Notes: generated by a model from the sequence alone, not told the origin. Shown: positions 8,822 to 21,285, numbered from the stretch's first letter. The stretch is DNA of 64,000 bases from Rosenbergiella australiborealis (GCF_018494035.1 NZ_JABBFO010000012.1:1-64000); one strand, 5' to 3'. Made by a program: numbers and translations.

Positions 8822-9595
8822 GAACCCTCCGAGACATTGATTGCATGAGTATGTATTCCTCTCTTTTCTGTTCTTCCTGCAGTCCGATCAGTCGCCTGAT
8901 ATTTTCAGTGTATGAAAGTGTGACTATTGCGTCGGCTGACTTCACGAAGCCTTGGGTCTGTATCAAGTAAAATCATCCGGTAGATACTGTCCTATTGAAC
9001 CAGCACTAGATTTTCTCCCCATCTATACCTAGATAACGAGAATGCTCCCTTTCAATGCTCGTTTATGACGTACGCATAATCTTTTCTATCGGATTTGGCA
9101 CCCTAAAATACGGGGGGGCGTGGTCTTAATACTTAACTTTCATTTATGGGTTGAAAGTGATGAATCGAAAGTAAATGATTGTCGCTGATCTCATTTCTTG
9201 CAACCTATCTGTAATAAAAATTACAAAAGTTCGTCAATGACGAACTCTATACGTAATTATTGTTTTTATTTTGTAAAATTTTGACTGAGACCTAGGTTTT
9301 TTTTGTTCATTATGTGAGCTGAATTCGATTGCTTTCTGTCTTAATTAACATATTAAAACAATCAATTTACTTGTATATAGCATTTTTTAACAAAAACCAT
9401 TAACATGTATTTTATATAAGTTATTGATTTACTTGTTTTTTATATTTTTATGTAAAAATTTTTTCGCCATGAAATCACTTTCAAGTGAATGAATATATGG
9501 TTATGATCGCAATCTTTAATTCAGCGTTCGATCAATTTTTAGGTATCTAACGTAACGGCGAATAGTGTTTTCATAACTATCAGGACAGTTAAGTC
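8822..9595. other. 774-base noncoding region between divergent MFS and gcd genes
   Basis: It is AT-rich, especially 9240-9560, and has no credible open frame on either strand. It must hold the promoters of the MFS operon and gcd. The clearest structure is a perfect palindrome at 9228-9246. The final 40 bases before gcd lack a strong ribosome site except CAGGACAG, about eight bases before the ATG. Confidence 0.7.
9228..9246. repeat. Perfect 19-base palindrome, operator-like
   Basis: AGTTCGTCAATGACGAACT has two 8-base arms and a 3-base centre. No T tract follows, so it looks more like a protein-binding site than a terminator. It lies about 350 bases before gcd and 407 before the MFS gene. An IclR-type operator is one option. 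Confidence 0.6.
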
Positions 9596-12034
9596 ATGGC
9601 AAAATCTATGTGTGATGGGAAAGTAGGTGCCCTCTATCTAAAGATAATCTCAATTATTCTCTTCCTCTTCGGCCTTTCTATGGCCGTGGGCGGAGTGTAT
9701 TTAGCTTATCTAGGAGGGTCTTGGTATTACTTACTAGCGGGTATTGCGCTAGTCGTCATTTCAATTCAGTTATTCAAAAAAAATCCTCAAAGTTTCAAAC
9801 TTTTCATTCTCCTGTATATCCTGACGGTTATCTGGACTTCATGGGAAGCTGGATTGCGTTTTTGGGCATGGGTACCGAGACTCGGTGTCTTAACGGTGCT
9901 TATGCTGCTTGTCGCCCTCTGTGTTCCAGTTGTTAATTCAAAAGCTAGAAAAAGTCTTTATGTAGGCTGGTCTTTGGTCAGCATTCTTATTTTTGCCATT
10001 GCGATGGGGATTGCATTTGTTCCTCATAATGTCACGCCAGTCACCGAAGCGGTTCCGCAAACCCCTCTCGTGCCTGCGGATAAGTCCTTAACGACTGCCG
10101 GTGATATGAAAGATGGCGACTGGGGCGTTTACGGTCGTGACTCGAATGCCACGCGTTTTTCCCCTTTAACGCAGATCAACCCTTCAAACGTTGATCAACT
10201 CAAGAAAGCCTGGGTCTACCGGACGGGCGCTCTTACGCCGGAAGGTACCGTCAATGTACGGGGAGCCGAAACAACGCCACTTAAAGTGGGTAATGCGGTT
10301 TATCTGTGTTCGGCAACGAATGACATGATGCGTCTTGATCCTGCTACGGGTAAAGAAGTTTGGCGCTACCATTCTGGTATCGAATGGAAAAATGTACGTT
10401 TTGCTGCAACTTGTCGTGGTGTTGACTATTACGTTTCAAAGACTATTCCTGAAAATCAGTCATGTCATACGCGTATCATCGAATCAACCATTAATGATGG
10501 CCGTTGGCGTTTGATTGCTGTTGACGCTGAAACCGGACAACTGTGTAAAGATTTTGGTCAAAATGGTCAAGCTGATCTGTTGGAAGGGATGGGACGTGCG
10601 GTCGCAGGTATGGTCGCTGAAGCCTCTCCACCACCGATCATCAACGGCGTGATTGTGACTAACCAAGAAGTGCTTGATGGACAGCGTCGTGATGCCCCAT
10701 CAGGTGTGATTCGTGGTTACAGTGCAGAAAATGGTCAGTTATTATGGGCATGGGATGTTAAACGTCCTGACCGTACCGGTCTTCCACCGAAAGGAGAAAC
10801 GTACAGTCGTGGTACGCCAAACTCTTGGGCAGTAATGACGGGCGATGATAAGTTAGGACTTGTTTATGTTCCAACGGGTAACGCTGCTGTCGATTATTAC
10901 AGTGCATTACGTTCCCCAGAAGAAAATGCCGTCTCTTCCGCAGTGGTTGCATTAGATGTTAATACGGGTAAACCGCGTTGGGTATTCCAAACCGTTCATA
11001 AAGATGTATGGGATTACGATATCGGTTCTCAGGCAACACTGTTTGATATGCCGGATGGCCAAGGTAATACAATTCCTGCATTAATTATCCCAACAAAACG
11101 TGGACAGCTCTTTGTTCTTGATAGAAGAACGGGGAAACCACTGTCGAAGGTAGAAGAAAAGCCAGCACCAACTTATAACGAAATCAAAGATGATGTTCGC
11201 ACAGCGACTCAGCCTTGGTCTGTGGATATGCCTCGTATGGGCTTCCCTGATCTTACTGAGAAGAAAATGTGGGGCTTAACACCTCTTGATCAACTGTATT
11301 GCCGGATCAAGTTCCGTCAGGCTCGTTACGATGGTGAATTTACTAACCCAACGTTACGTCAGCCGTGGATCGAATATCCAGGTAACAATGGTGGCATTGA
11401 CTGGGGTAGCCTGTCATACAATCCACAAACCGGTATTCTGATTTCTAACTGGAACTCAGTGCCGATGTATAACCAATTACTTTCTCGTAAAGAAGGTGAT
11501 GCGTTAGGATTGAAAGCTTTTGATGATCCAACTTGGAAGCCTGGTGGTGGTGGTGCTGAAGGTCCTGGTGCTCAAGTCGGTGCTCCGTATGCAATTTCTG
11601 TGAAAGCGTTCGACAATGGTTTCACTGGCGTACTGTGTAATGAACCTCCTTACGGCATGATCACCGCAATCAATATGCATACCAAGAAAGTTCTATGGCA
11701 AAAACCACTGGGTACCGCGAGAGCAAATGGTCCATTTGGTCTGCCAACCGGTATGCCGTTTGAATTCGGTGTTCCAAGCAATGGTGGTAGCATTTCTACA
11801 GCTAGCGGCCTCACCTTTATTGCCGCAGCGACAGATAACTTGATCCGTGCAATAGATGTTAATACGGGTAAAACAGTCTGGAGTGATGTACTGCCAGCAG
11901 GTGGCCAAGCAACGCCTATGACTTATGAGTACAATGGCAAGCAATACCTGATTATTATGGCGGGAGGACACCATTTCATGGGTACACCGCAAGGTGATTA
12001 TGTGGTTGCTTACGCTTTACCAGATGCTAAATAG
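9596..12034 (+). CDS. gcd: Membrane-bound PQQ-dependent glucose dehydrogenase
   Basis: Oxidises D-glucose to gluconolactone on the periplasmic face and passes electrons to ubiquinone. The 812-residue protein starts with about five membrane segments (residues 15-150). A periplasmic eight-bladed quinoprotein propeller begins near DGDWGVYGRDSNATRFSPL and includes HKDVWDYDIGSQATLFDMPD, IPTKRGQLFVLDRRTGKP and a C-terminal GGQATPMTYEYNGKQYLII block, all typical of mGDH. No pqq synthesis genes are in this window, so it works only if PQQ is made elsewhere or taken up. A hairpin terminator follows. Confidence 0.96.
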   Translation: MAKSMCDGKVGALYLKIISIILFLFGLSMAVGGVYLAYLGGSWYYLLAGIALVVISIQLFKKNPQSFKLFILLYILTVIWTSWEAGLRFWAWVPRLGVLTVLMLLVALCVPVVNSKARKSLYVGWSLVSILIFAIAMGIAFVPHNVTPVTEAVPQTPLVPADKSLTTAGDMKDGDWGVYGRDSNATRFSPLTQINPSNVDQLKKAWVYRTGALTPEGTVNVRGAETTPLKVGNAVYLCSATNDMMRLDPATGKEVWRYHSGIEWKNVRFAATCRGVDYYVSKTIPENQSCHTRIIESTINDGRWRLIAVDAETGQLCKDFGQNGQADLLEGMGRAVAGMVAEASPPPIINGVIVTNQEVLDGQRRDAPSGVIRGYSAENGQLLWAWDVKRPDRTGLPPKGETYSRGTPNSWAVMTGDDKLGLVYVPTGNAAVDYYSALRSPEENAVSSAVVALDVNTGKPRWVFQTVHKDVWDYDIGSQATLFDMPDGQGNTIPALIIPTKRGQLFVLDRRTGKPLSKVEEKPAPTYNEIKDDVRTATQPWSVDMPRMGFPDLTEKKMWGLTPLDQLYCRIKFRQARYDGEFTNPTLRQPWIEYPGNNGGIDWGSLSYNPQTGILISNWNSVPMYNQLLSRKEGDALGLKAFDDPTWKPGGGGAEGPGAQVGAPYAISVKAFDNGFTGVLCNEPPYGMITAINMHTKKVLWQKPLGTARANGPFGLPTGMPFEFGVPSNGGSISTASGLTFIAAATDNLIRAIDVNTGKTVWSDVLPAGGQATPMTYEYNGKQYLIIMAGGHHFMGTPQGDYVVAYALPDAK

Positions 12035-12062
12035 TCACTAATTAGTTAAAATATTTACTCAG

Positions 12063-12100
12063 GGCCACGGTGGTTATCCATTATCCACGTGGCCTTTTTT
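12063..12100 (+). terminator. Intrinsic terminator of gcd
   Basis: GGCCACGGTGG (12063-12073) pairs with CCACGTGGCC (12085-12094) with one bulged base, followed by six T residues. Confidence 0.85.
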
Positions 12101-12497
12101 ATTACCGGGATTTTAATCAGAGAGGCGAAACGATTTGTCACCATGAAGGTCGATGACTACCACCTATAATTTTTCCTCGATCGTTGTATCGCCCAGTAAC
12201 AACCATCTCCCAAAAATAGAAGGTTAATCAATATAGAAAATTAATAAATAATGATAGAGAGTTTTATTAATAATCTACTGAGTTACTTATTTTTCTATCG
12301 AAGGGCTAGTCACTGATTTTTTATAATCGATATTTCACTTACCAGCAACAAAATAATTACAAATAACAAAGAAAAACATTTTATTATAAATTAAAAATAA
12401 TATTTATTTTCTGTTCATAGCAGAAAAATAAATTTATTAAAGTTAATTTAAAATTAAATTATTTTAGTGGTTTTTTATTTCCCTGAATAAATATGGG

Positions 12498-12504
12498 CTA
12501 CACT
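12498..12504 (+). promoter_or_regulatory. Sigma-S-like extended -10 element for the DUF2171 gene
   Basis: GCTACACTTCTTAA around 12497-12510 resembles the sigma-S -10 consensus KCTAYRCTTAA. It is about 45 bases before the start, so the transcript would have a short leader. No convincing -35 is seen, which is common for sigma-S promoters. Confidence 0.5.
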
Positions 12505-12549
12505 TCTTAAGTATCAAAAATTTCTCTTGAAAATAACGAGGACTCTTAA

Positions 12550-12786
12550 ATGGTAACTAAAGCTCAAATTTTAGATCATGCAGAAGTAGTCGATAAAAAT
12601 GGTGATTTTGTAGGTGTTGTCGATCACTTTGAAAGTGAAGATCAAATCAAATTAGTCAAAAAAGCGCCCAATGCCGATGGAAGTCATCATCTCATCCCAC
12701 TGTCTTGGGTCACCAATGTCGAAGACAATAAAGTTATATTGTCTAAGACACTCCAAGACGTAGAGAAAGAGTGGAAAGCAGTATAA
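12550..12786 (+). CDS. DUF2171 domain protein (PRC-barrel-like)
   Basis: A 78-residue soluble protein. The pattern HAEVVDKNGDFVGVVDHFE, IKLVKKAPNADGSHHLIPLSWV and a final NKVILSKT strand matches DUF2171, a small beta-barrel family. Its function is not established. The sigma-S-like promoter suggests stationary-phase or stress expression, and other small proteins of this kind are often stress-induced (inference). A GAGGA ribosome site lies about eight bases before the ATG. It converges with the GH15 gene across a shared hairpin. Confidence 0.85.
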   Translation: MVTKAQILDHAEVVDKNGDFVGVVDHFESEDQIKLVKKAPNADGSHHLIPLSWVTNVEDNKVILSKTLQDVEKEWKAV

Positions 12787-12794
12787 GCGGTTTA

Positions 12795-12820
12795 TGCTAC
12801 CAGCTTGATGGCTGGTAGCA
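12795..12820. terminator. Hairpin between the convergent DUF2171 and GH15 genes
   Basis: TGCTACCAGC (12795-12804) pairs perfectly with GCTGGTAGCA (12811-12820) around a 6-base loop. No T tract lies on either side, so termination efficiency is uncertain. Confidence 0.6.
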
Positions 12821-12826
12821 GTCAGG

Positions 12827-14653
12827 CTATTTACCGGATAGCGGTTGTTTCCCTAAGGCTTGAGCGGCGCAAATTAAGGCCAAGTGACTTAGACCCTGTG
12901 GTAAATTCCCTCGCCATTCTCCGGTACGAACATCGAACATCTCATTAAAGGTTTCGACATTGCCTCTGTTGCAGAGCGTCTTTAAGATCTGCTCCATATT
13001 GCTTTTTGCCAATTTATTTTCTTTCAATGCTGCTAATGCTTCCACCATCCAGAATGAGCATGCCACAAAAGTACTCTCTTCTTGTTCAACATGACTATAG
13101 CGATAAAGATGCGGGCCACCGTGGCCGAGTTCATCGATGATAGCGTGATAGGTGGAAAGCATACGCTTTTTATTCACTCGATCGCCATAGCGGTAAACCA
13201 ACGTTAATCCGGCATCAAGCTGTCCATTGTCATCCGCATAAAAACGGTATGCTTGTCTTTCCTCTGACCAACAATGCTCTTCAATCCACTGTGCAATTTG
13301 GTCACGCTCTGTTGCCCAACGTTGGCGCCATGTCGACTCCAAGTGCCCCGCATCTACTAATTCGACAGCGGCATCTAGCGCTAACCAACAGGCCATTTTT
13401 GAGTGAGTATAATGTTCTAAACTGGGGAGTTCCCACATGCCCGAGTCTTTCAAGCGCCAGCGATCAGCACATTGATTTGCAAGACGGCTAAGTAATCGTG
13501 AAGTATCGAGATCGAGTATATGTCCTGATTGAACGAAAAGCTGACCGACTGCCAACATGTCACCGTACATACTCAATTGCCGTTGGTGCCGAGCATTATT
13601 ACCTTTACGTACAGGCAATGAGTCTTTGTAGCCCTGTAAGTCTAAATATTCCTCAGCCGGTACTTCATCGCCTTCAAGGCTGTAGCAGGTGAGAAGTTCT
13701 TCTCCGTGTCGCATAATGGTTTTGGATAACCATGAATAGGCAGCTTGGCAATCTTCAAGTGCGCCAATGTATACGAAGGATTTGATCATTAAACATGCAT
13801 CACGAATCCAAGCGTAACGGTAATCGTAATTCTTCTCACCGCCAATACCTTCAGGAAGAGACGTCGTCGCCGCCGCAGCTAGCGCACCCGTCGGCGAGAA
13901 CCATAAAAATTTTAGTGCTAATGCTGAGCGAATAACATGTTGCGGGTAGTCACCTTGGTAATGTAGATGGTGAACCCAATATTGCCAGGCTTGATGGCTG
14001 GTCTCAATACGGTTATCAATCGCCTCAATGCTGGGGACCGCCAGTGGCTCGCATTGTGAAACCAGTAATGCGCACAATGAGCGAGAAGAGGGCGTCGTGG
14101 TGAATTCTGCTTCTACGTAAGAACCTTGGCACGCCACAAGAGTGATATCATCGCTACAACGTAGCATCACGATAAGATCACCTATATGGAAAACGTTACC
14201 TTGAGCAGTGGTTTCTAACCAAGGAGAACGCGTAGAGACTTGAGTGCCGAAACGTATAGTTAGTCGGAATTTTACATTTCCCGATTTTCCTTCAATACGC
14301 CGTGCAAGCTCATTCCAGGGTAGGGGACCGGCTAAATTACTGTTAATTGATTCGGTGAATAATGCTTTGCCCTCGGCGGTGGTGTATTCCGTTTCTAAGA
14401 CATTACTCGCTTCACGATAACGACGTTTGACACTATAGTCGCCAACCGGTGTTAGGTTAAAATAGCCACCAATATCGGTATCGAGTAGGCGGTCAAATAA
14501 CGCTGGAGAATCCATATGCGGAACGCACCACCAATCGATACCTCCATCTGGGGCTATTAGTGCAACGGAACGTCCTTCGCCAATCGCAGCGTAGTCGCCG
14601 AGGCCGACAGTCCCCTCATGGCGAAGGGGGGAGTGATATTGACTATTCTTCAA
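12827..14653 (-). CDS. Glycoside hydrolase family 15 protein (glucoamylase/trehalase-like)
   Basis: A 608-residue cytosolic enzyme without a signal peptide. The N-terminal beta domain begins LGDYAAIGEGRSVALIAPDGGIDWWCVPHMDSP in several runs and is typical of bacterial GH15 proteins. The catalytic (alpha/alpha)6 barrel contains GGEKNYDYRYAWIRDACL around residue 275, and later MWELPSLEHYTHSKMACW and FVACSFWMVEALA. Members hydrolyse alpha-glucosidic bonds in maltodextrins or trehalose. Which substrate applies here cannot be decided from sequence. It appears to be a single-gene unit. Confidence 0.9.
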   Translation of the reverse strand: MKNSQYHSPLRHEGTVGLGDYAAIGEGRSVALIAPDGGIDWWCVPHMDSPALFDRLLDTDIGGYFNLTPVGDYSVKRRYREASNVLETEYTTAEGKALFTESINSNLAGPLPWNELARRIEGKSGNVKFRLTIRFGTQVSTRSPWLETTAQGNVFHIGDLIVMLRCSDDITLVACQGSYVEAEFTTTPSSRSLCALLVSQCEPLAVPSIEAIDNRIETSHQAWQYWVHHLHYQGDYPQHVIRSALALKFLWFSPTGALAAAATTSLPEGIGGEKNYDYRYAWIRDACLMIKSFVYIGALEDCQAAYSWLSKTIMRHGEELLTCYSLEGDEVPAEEYLDLQGYKDSLPVRKGNNARHQRQLSMYGDMLAVGQLFVQSGHILDLDTSRLLSRLANQCADRWRLKDSGMWELPSLEHYTHSKMACWLALDAAVELVDAGHLESTWRQRWATERDQIAQWIEEHCWSEERQAYRFYADDNGQLDAGLTLVYRYGDRVNKKRMLSTYHAIIDELGHGGPHLYRYSHVEQEESTFVACSFWMVEALAALKENKLAKSNMEQILKTLCNRGNVETFNEMFDVRTGEWRGNLPQGLSHLALICAAQALGKQPLSGK

Positions 14654-14929
14654 GAGATTCTCCTTGTGATGTGCGGAAGGACTAAATGAAATCTGATTAT
14701 TAACCAGTTATTTAATCATGGCACAGAATGTAGTTTTGTCTTGAGAACAGGCAGATACTAGGTGATAAATAATAAACACCACTCCATATCGAGTACAGGC
14801 GGTAAAAATAACCACTAATAGGTGGTGCTCAAAATAGAACTCGACACGTGTTGAACATCGCCTACGACGCTCCTCACTCTAGGGAAAGGTTTTTCATTCT
14901 TCATTCAGCACGCTATTAAAAATCTTCCA

Positions 14930-17748
<2,819 letters not shown>

Positions 17749-17841
17749 GTTAAATCCCCGAACGTTAATATTAGTTCTTCGGAATCTAAGATAGAGGGGG
17801 AAACTAAGCAAATCTTTTCGTTTTCCAAATTTAGAAAACTA

Positions 17842-18600
17842 TTATGCGATCTCAATAAACTTTTTAACGATAATATAAGCAACACTTTCCATGAATTTAT
17901 GAGAGTGGTAATTAGACGTCATCAAATCAGGATAACCATTAATGGGTACCCATATATCTGTCTGGCCAGCAATAATAGACGGAATTCTCGTCGAGATGAG
18001 GAACAAAGAGGTATTATCAGGGATCAATGAGCACCATCTCTTTTTTTTCATCCAATCGCCGTTAAAGGTTAATATAACTACACAATCGACGATACCATAT
18101 AGGGAGTGAATCAGCTCGTCGTTTTGACGATTGGCGAGGTAGACGGTTCGGGTAACGCTGCTCAATGTTTCTCTAAAAATATTAGCAATATTGAAGGTGA
18201 AATCGTTGGTGATGATGAGGATTTTATTTTCATTCACCATTAATTTAGCCATCTGTTCACACTTTTCTATTGGCAGATATTTATAAATATCATTAATTAT
18301 TTCTCGCTCATCGCTTAATGTTAAATAAGTTTTTGAGTTATTATAGTGGGTGATGTTATTACGTAGTTCCGAAAAACTATCATAGCCGATTATTTTACAG
18401 AATTTCGTTATGCTGGAAGGCGTAGTCGTGCAATATAATGCCAGCACTTCTATATTGATATGGGGAAATTCCTCAATCTTTTCAATGATACCTGCTGCAA
18501 TTCGTGTGAAGACGGTTGCCTTGCTTGAATGGAATAAATATTCTGAAACTTTAACATATAATGGGCTATGAAAAATATTGGGTTTATAATTTCCTTTCAC
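17842..18600 (-). CDS. RpiR/MurR-family transcriptional regulator
   Basis: A 252-residue regulator with an N-terminal RpiR-type helix-turn-helix at about 20-85 (TVFTRIAAGIIEKIEEFP, CTTTPSSITKFCKIIGYDSFSELR) and a degenerate SIS sugar-phosphate-binding domain at about 105-240 (ILIITNDFTFNIANIFRE). It is 93 bases upstream of the EIIBC gene in the same direction and is the likely local regulator. A GlvR-like role is possible. It replaces the BglG antiterminator or AscG repressor that usually accompany such PTS genes. Unusually AT-rich compared with core neighbours. Confidence 0.85.
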   Translation of the reverse strand: MKGNYKPNIFHSPLYVKVSEYLFHSSKATVFTRIAAGIIEKIEEFPHINIEVLALYCTTTPSSITKFCKIIGYDSFSELRNNITHYNNSKTYLTLSDEREIINDIYKYLPIEKCEQMAKLMVNENKILIITNDFTFNIANIFRETLSSVTRTVYLANRQNDELIHSLYGIVDCVVILTFNGDWMKKKRWCSLIPDNTSLFLISTRIPSIIAGQTDIWVPINGYPDLMTSNYHSHKFMESVAYIIVKKFIEIA

Positions 18601-19204
18601 GTAAGTGTCTCCAGCTTGATATTATTCATTATGGTATTTTATTATTTTTACCCCGGATAATTACGTAATATCCTTATCAAGCCTGATAATAGGCATGGAA
18701 GACATTGATCTGCGTCGCTTATCAATGCTATCCGCGTTGTACTGCTAGATTATCGAGACTGGCCTACTGCTCGGTCCGAGTGAATCAACATTATATCCAG
18801 TCGAAAGCGGAAGTCATGTGCAGCAAAGGGTAGTGTATACACCCACTTTTGATTTTACACCGACAATCCTCACAAGAATTGAATCCGTTTTTATTTAGGG
18901 GTGAAGCCACCTAGTTGCGGTAAGTTTGGTTACGTCATAGTCGGTAGAAAATCACGTATCGCAAGGTAGTGAAAGAGACGCGTTATGAATAAGCCTAATA
19001 AGGCGAGTGTCACTGAATGTTAAACTGCGCGATCGCTTCGAGAGGGTCCTTCTGTAAACTAGCTATAGGGGGCAAGCGAATTTGTAGCAGTGAGGTAAAT
19101 CCTTGACCCTTAGGCCCGGGTGAGTAGTAAAGTCGAATCATAGCGTGTAGTGGTAATTTAGAGTTAACGCGACGTTATAGGCGTCGCGTTTTTATAAGAC
19201 GGGA
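18601..19204. other. 604-base region without a recognised gene, at the edge of the accessory block
   Basis: No convincing protein gene is seen. On the plus strand a frame from ATG 18695 is broken by one TAG at 18746 and then stays open to 18898, which may be chance or a decayed gene. At its right end is a hairpin with its T tract on the plus strand although no plus-strand gene is recognised to its left. In E. coli grpE lies beyond yfjD, and it is not found here. Confidence 0.5.
19166..19195 (+). terminator. Intrinsic terminator pointing in the plus direction next to yfjD
   Basis: AACGCGACG (19166-19174) pairs perfectly with CGTCGCGTT (19182-19190), followed by TTTTTAT. The T tract favours plus-strand termination. 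It may also serve yfjD as a stem without a U tract. Confidence 0.75.
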
Positions 19205-20482
19205 TTAGCTCTGTTTGAGGGGCTTATTCGGCATAACCCGTACTTGCTTCACCATATTATCTTGTACGTCGAGGATCTCGATGGCGTATTGCCCCAATTT
19301 AACTTTACGACTTTTTTCGGGGATCTCTTCAAGAAACTCTAATAGCATTCCGTTAATTGTGCGTGCGCCATCTTCAGGGAGATCCCAGCTGAAGGCTTTA
19401 TTAATTTCACGAACATTGGCACTGCCTTCAATCAATACTGAGCCGTCATCTTGTGGCATAACTTCCTCAGCCAGAGACGGAGACATTGATGTTGTAAAAT
19501 CACCAACGATTTCCTCAAGAATATCCTCGATAGTTACCAGTCCTTTGATATCACCGTATTCATCGATGACCAAACCGGTCTTTTTCTTATTCCGTTGGAA
19601 TTTGACAAGCTGTTGGTTGAGCGCTGTTCCTTCTGGGATAAAGTAGATCTCATCAGCGGCACGTAGCAAGTTCTCTTTGGTGAACTCACGTTTATCGTTC
19701 ATTATCCGCCAAGCTTCACGAACCCGTAGCATTCCGACGCAGTCTTCAAGGGTATCGCGGTAGAGTACCAAGCGGCCATGTGGCGAGTGTGTCAGCTGAC
19801 GACTTAGCGTTTTCCAGTCATCATTAACGTTAATCCCTACAATTTCATTACGCGGGATCATAATGTCATCGACGGTAACTTTCTCCAAATCGAGTACGGA
19901 CAGCAACATATCTTGATTACGACGCGACATTAAATTACGCGATTCATAGACGATAGTTCGCAGCTCCTCTTTGCTCAGGGCAGAGCTCATCGACGTTTCT
20001 GTTTTAATTCCAACCAAGCGCATTAAAAAACGAGTAATGGTATTCAATAACCAGACAATAGGAAGCATGATTGTCTGAATCGGACCGAGCAGTAAGCTAC
20101 TTGGATAAGCGACTTTTTCGGGATAAAGCGCAGCGATTGTTTTCGGTAGCACCTCGGCAAAAATTAATACCACGAAGGTTAATATCCCGGTCGCTATCGC
20201 CACGCCAGCATTGCCATAGAGCCGCATTCCAACAATAGTGGCGAGAGACGAAGCGAGTATGTTGACAAGATTGTTGCCAATAAGCACTAGACTTATTAAT
20301 AAATCAGGGCGTTTTAGCAGTTTTTCGACCCGTTTTGCTGCCCGATTGCCTTGCTTAGCATGGTGACGAAGTTTGTAGCGATTGAGCGTCATCATCCCGG
20401 TCTCAGAACCGGCAAACCAAGCAGAAACTAAAACCATAACAACGAGAATAATAATCAACGACGTGGTCGAGACAGAGTCCAC
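19205..20482 (-). CDS. yfjD: CNNM/CorC-family transporter-associated protein YfjD (CorB)
   Basis: A 425-residue inner-membrane protein. A DUF21 domain with four membrane segments (residues 5-150: SAWFAGSETGMMTLNRYKLR, EVLPKTIAALYPEK) is followed by paired CBS domains (about 205-335, VTVDDIMIPRNEIVGI and GLVTIEDILEEIVGD) and a C-terminal CorC/HlyC domain. Homologues are linked to magnesium or cobalt handling. It is co-directional with ypjD, 11 bases downstream, the same pair as in E. coli. Confidence 0.92.
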   Translation of the reverse strand: MDSVSTTSLIIILVVMVLVSAWFAGSETGMMTLNRYKLRHHAKQGNRAAKRVEKLLKRPDLLISLVLIGNNLVNILASSLATIVGMRLYGNAGVAIATGILTFVVLIFAEVLPKTIAALYPEKVAYPSSLLLGPIQTIMLPIVWLLNTITRFLMRLVGIKTETSMSSALSKEELRTIVYESRNLMSRRNQDMLLSVLDLEKVTVDDIMIPRNEIVGINVNDDWKTLSRQLTHSPHGRLVLYRDTLEDCVGMLRVREAWRIMNDKREFTKENLLRAADEIYFIPEGTALNQQLVKFQRNKKKTGLVIDEYGDIKGLVTIEDILEEIVGDFTTSMSPSLAEEVMPQDDGSVLIEGSANVREINKAFSWDLPEDGARTINGMLLEFLEEIPEKSRKVKLGQYAIEILDVQDNMVKQVRVMPNKPLKQS

Positions 20483-20493
20483 TGAAACAATCC

Positions 20494-21285
20494 TTAATGA
20501 GTGAGTAATTGCTGTAGCACACGACTACCAAAATAAGCCATGGTCAATAGCACGGCACCACTACAGTTAAACCAGACGACACGTCGTCCACGCCAACCTT
20601 TTTGGTAATGGCCCCACAGTAAAATGAGATAAACAAACCAAGCTAGAAAAGAAAGAATAGCCTTATCCATATTCTCAGCACTAAAAAAATCTTGTAAATA
20701 AAAGATTCCACTCGTTAAAACTAAGGTAAGTAAAATAAAGCCAACTTGGGTGATGTGGAACATTTTACGTTCTAAAACCATAAGCGGTGGCATTTCATGA
20801 TTGAACGTTAATTTTTTATTCTTGAGCTGATAATCAATCCATACTAACTGTAACGCATACAAGGCCGCAATAATCAACGTAGCATAAGCAAAAAGTGCAA
20901 AGCCTATATGGATCAAAATACCCGGTGTTGCTTCGAGATGCGTCAAAAACGCATTGGGAACGAAGGTCGCGAAAGCGAGATTGATCAACGCAAAGGTATA
21001 AACAAAAGGTAGCAGCAACCAGCCCCGATTACGCGACACCACAATGGTCATGATCGCACAGATAATCAGGCTAATTAGCGAACCGATATTGAGTAAGCTG
21101 AAGTTATGGCTATTTTCCAGCGTAAAAATACGCTCTTCGATCGCGACACCATGACAAATCAGCGCCACAATAGCGGAAAACATTGCCATCATTCGCCAGC
21201 CATTACTACGCGTCAGTAGGCTTGGTATGATTAAGGCAAGACTTAGGGAATAGGCGAATAACGCCACGATCGCAAACACAGACAT
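20494..21285 (-). CDS. ypjD: Inner-membrane protein YpjD (cytochrome c assembly/CcsA-like family)
   Basis: A 263-residue polytopic membrane protein with about eight hydrophobic segments. The central ATPGILIHIGFALFAYATLI and HITQVGFILLTLVLTSGIFYL carry conserved His residues characteristic of the CcsA/CcmC haem-handling fold. The E. coli protein has no well-defined biochemical role. It is the first gene of a ypjD-yfjD unit and is divergent from ffh, with 168 bases between the starts, as in E. coli. Confidence 0.9.
   Translation of the reverse strand: MSVFAIVALFAYSLSLALIIPSLLTRSNGWRMMAMFSAIVALICHGVAIEERIFTLENSHNFSLLNIGSLISLIICAIMTIVVSRNRGWLLLPFVYTFALINLAFATFVPNAFLTHLEATPGILIHIGFALFAYATLIIAALYALQLVWIDYQLKNKKLTFNHEMPPLMVLERKMFHITQVGFILLTLVLTSGIFYLQDFFSAENMDKAILSFLAWFVYLILLWGHYQKGWRGRRVVWFNCSGAVLLTMAYFGSRVLQQLLTH

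Larger units (their letters stand above)
12035..12549. other. 515-base AT-rich intergenic region after gcd
   Basis: It contains the gcd terminator and, from about 12220 to 12480, an extremely A+T-rich tract with no open frame. It ends with the sigma-S-like promoter of the DUF2171 gene. The tract could bind H-NS (inference). Confidence 0.65.

Noticed and set aside
19070-19125. Short GGCAAGCGAAT-TGTA stretch reminiscent of the 3' part of tmRNA
   Set aside because: Only about a dozen bases match; no tRNA-like domain, tag frame or CCA end is present.
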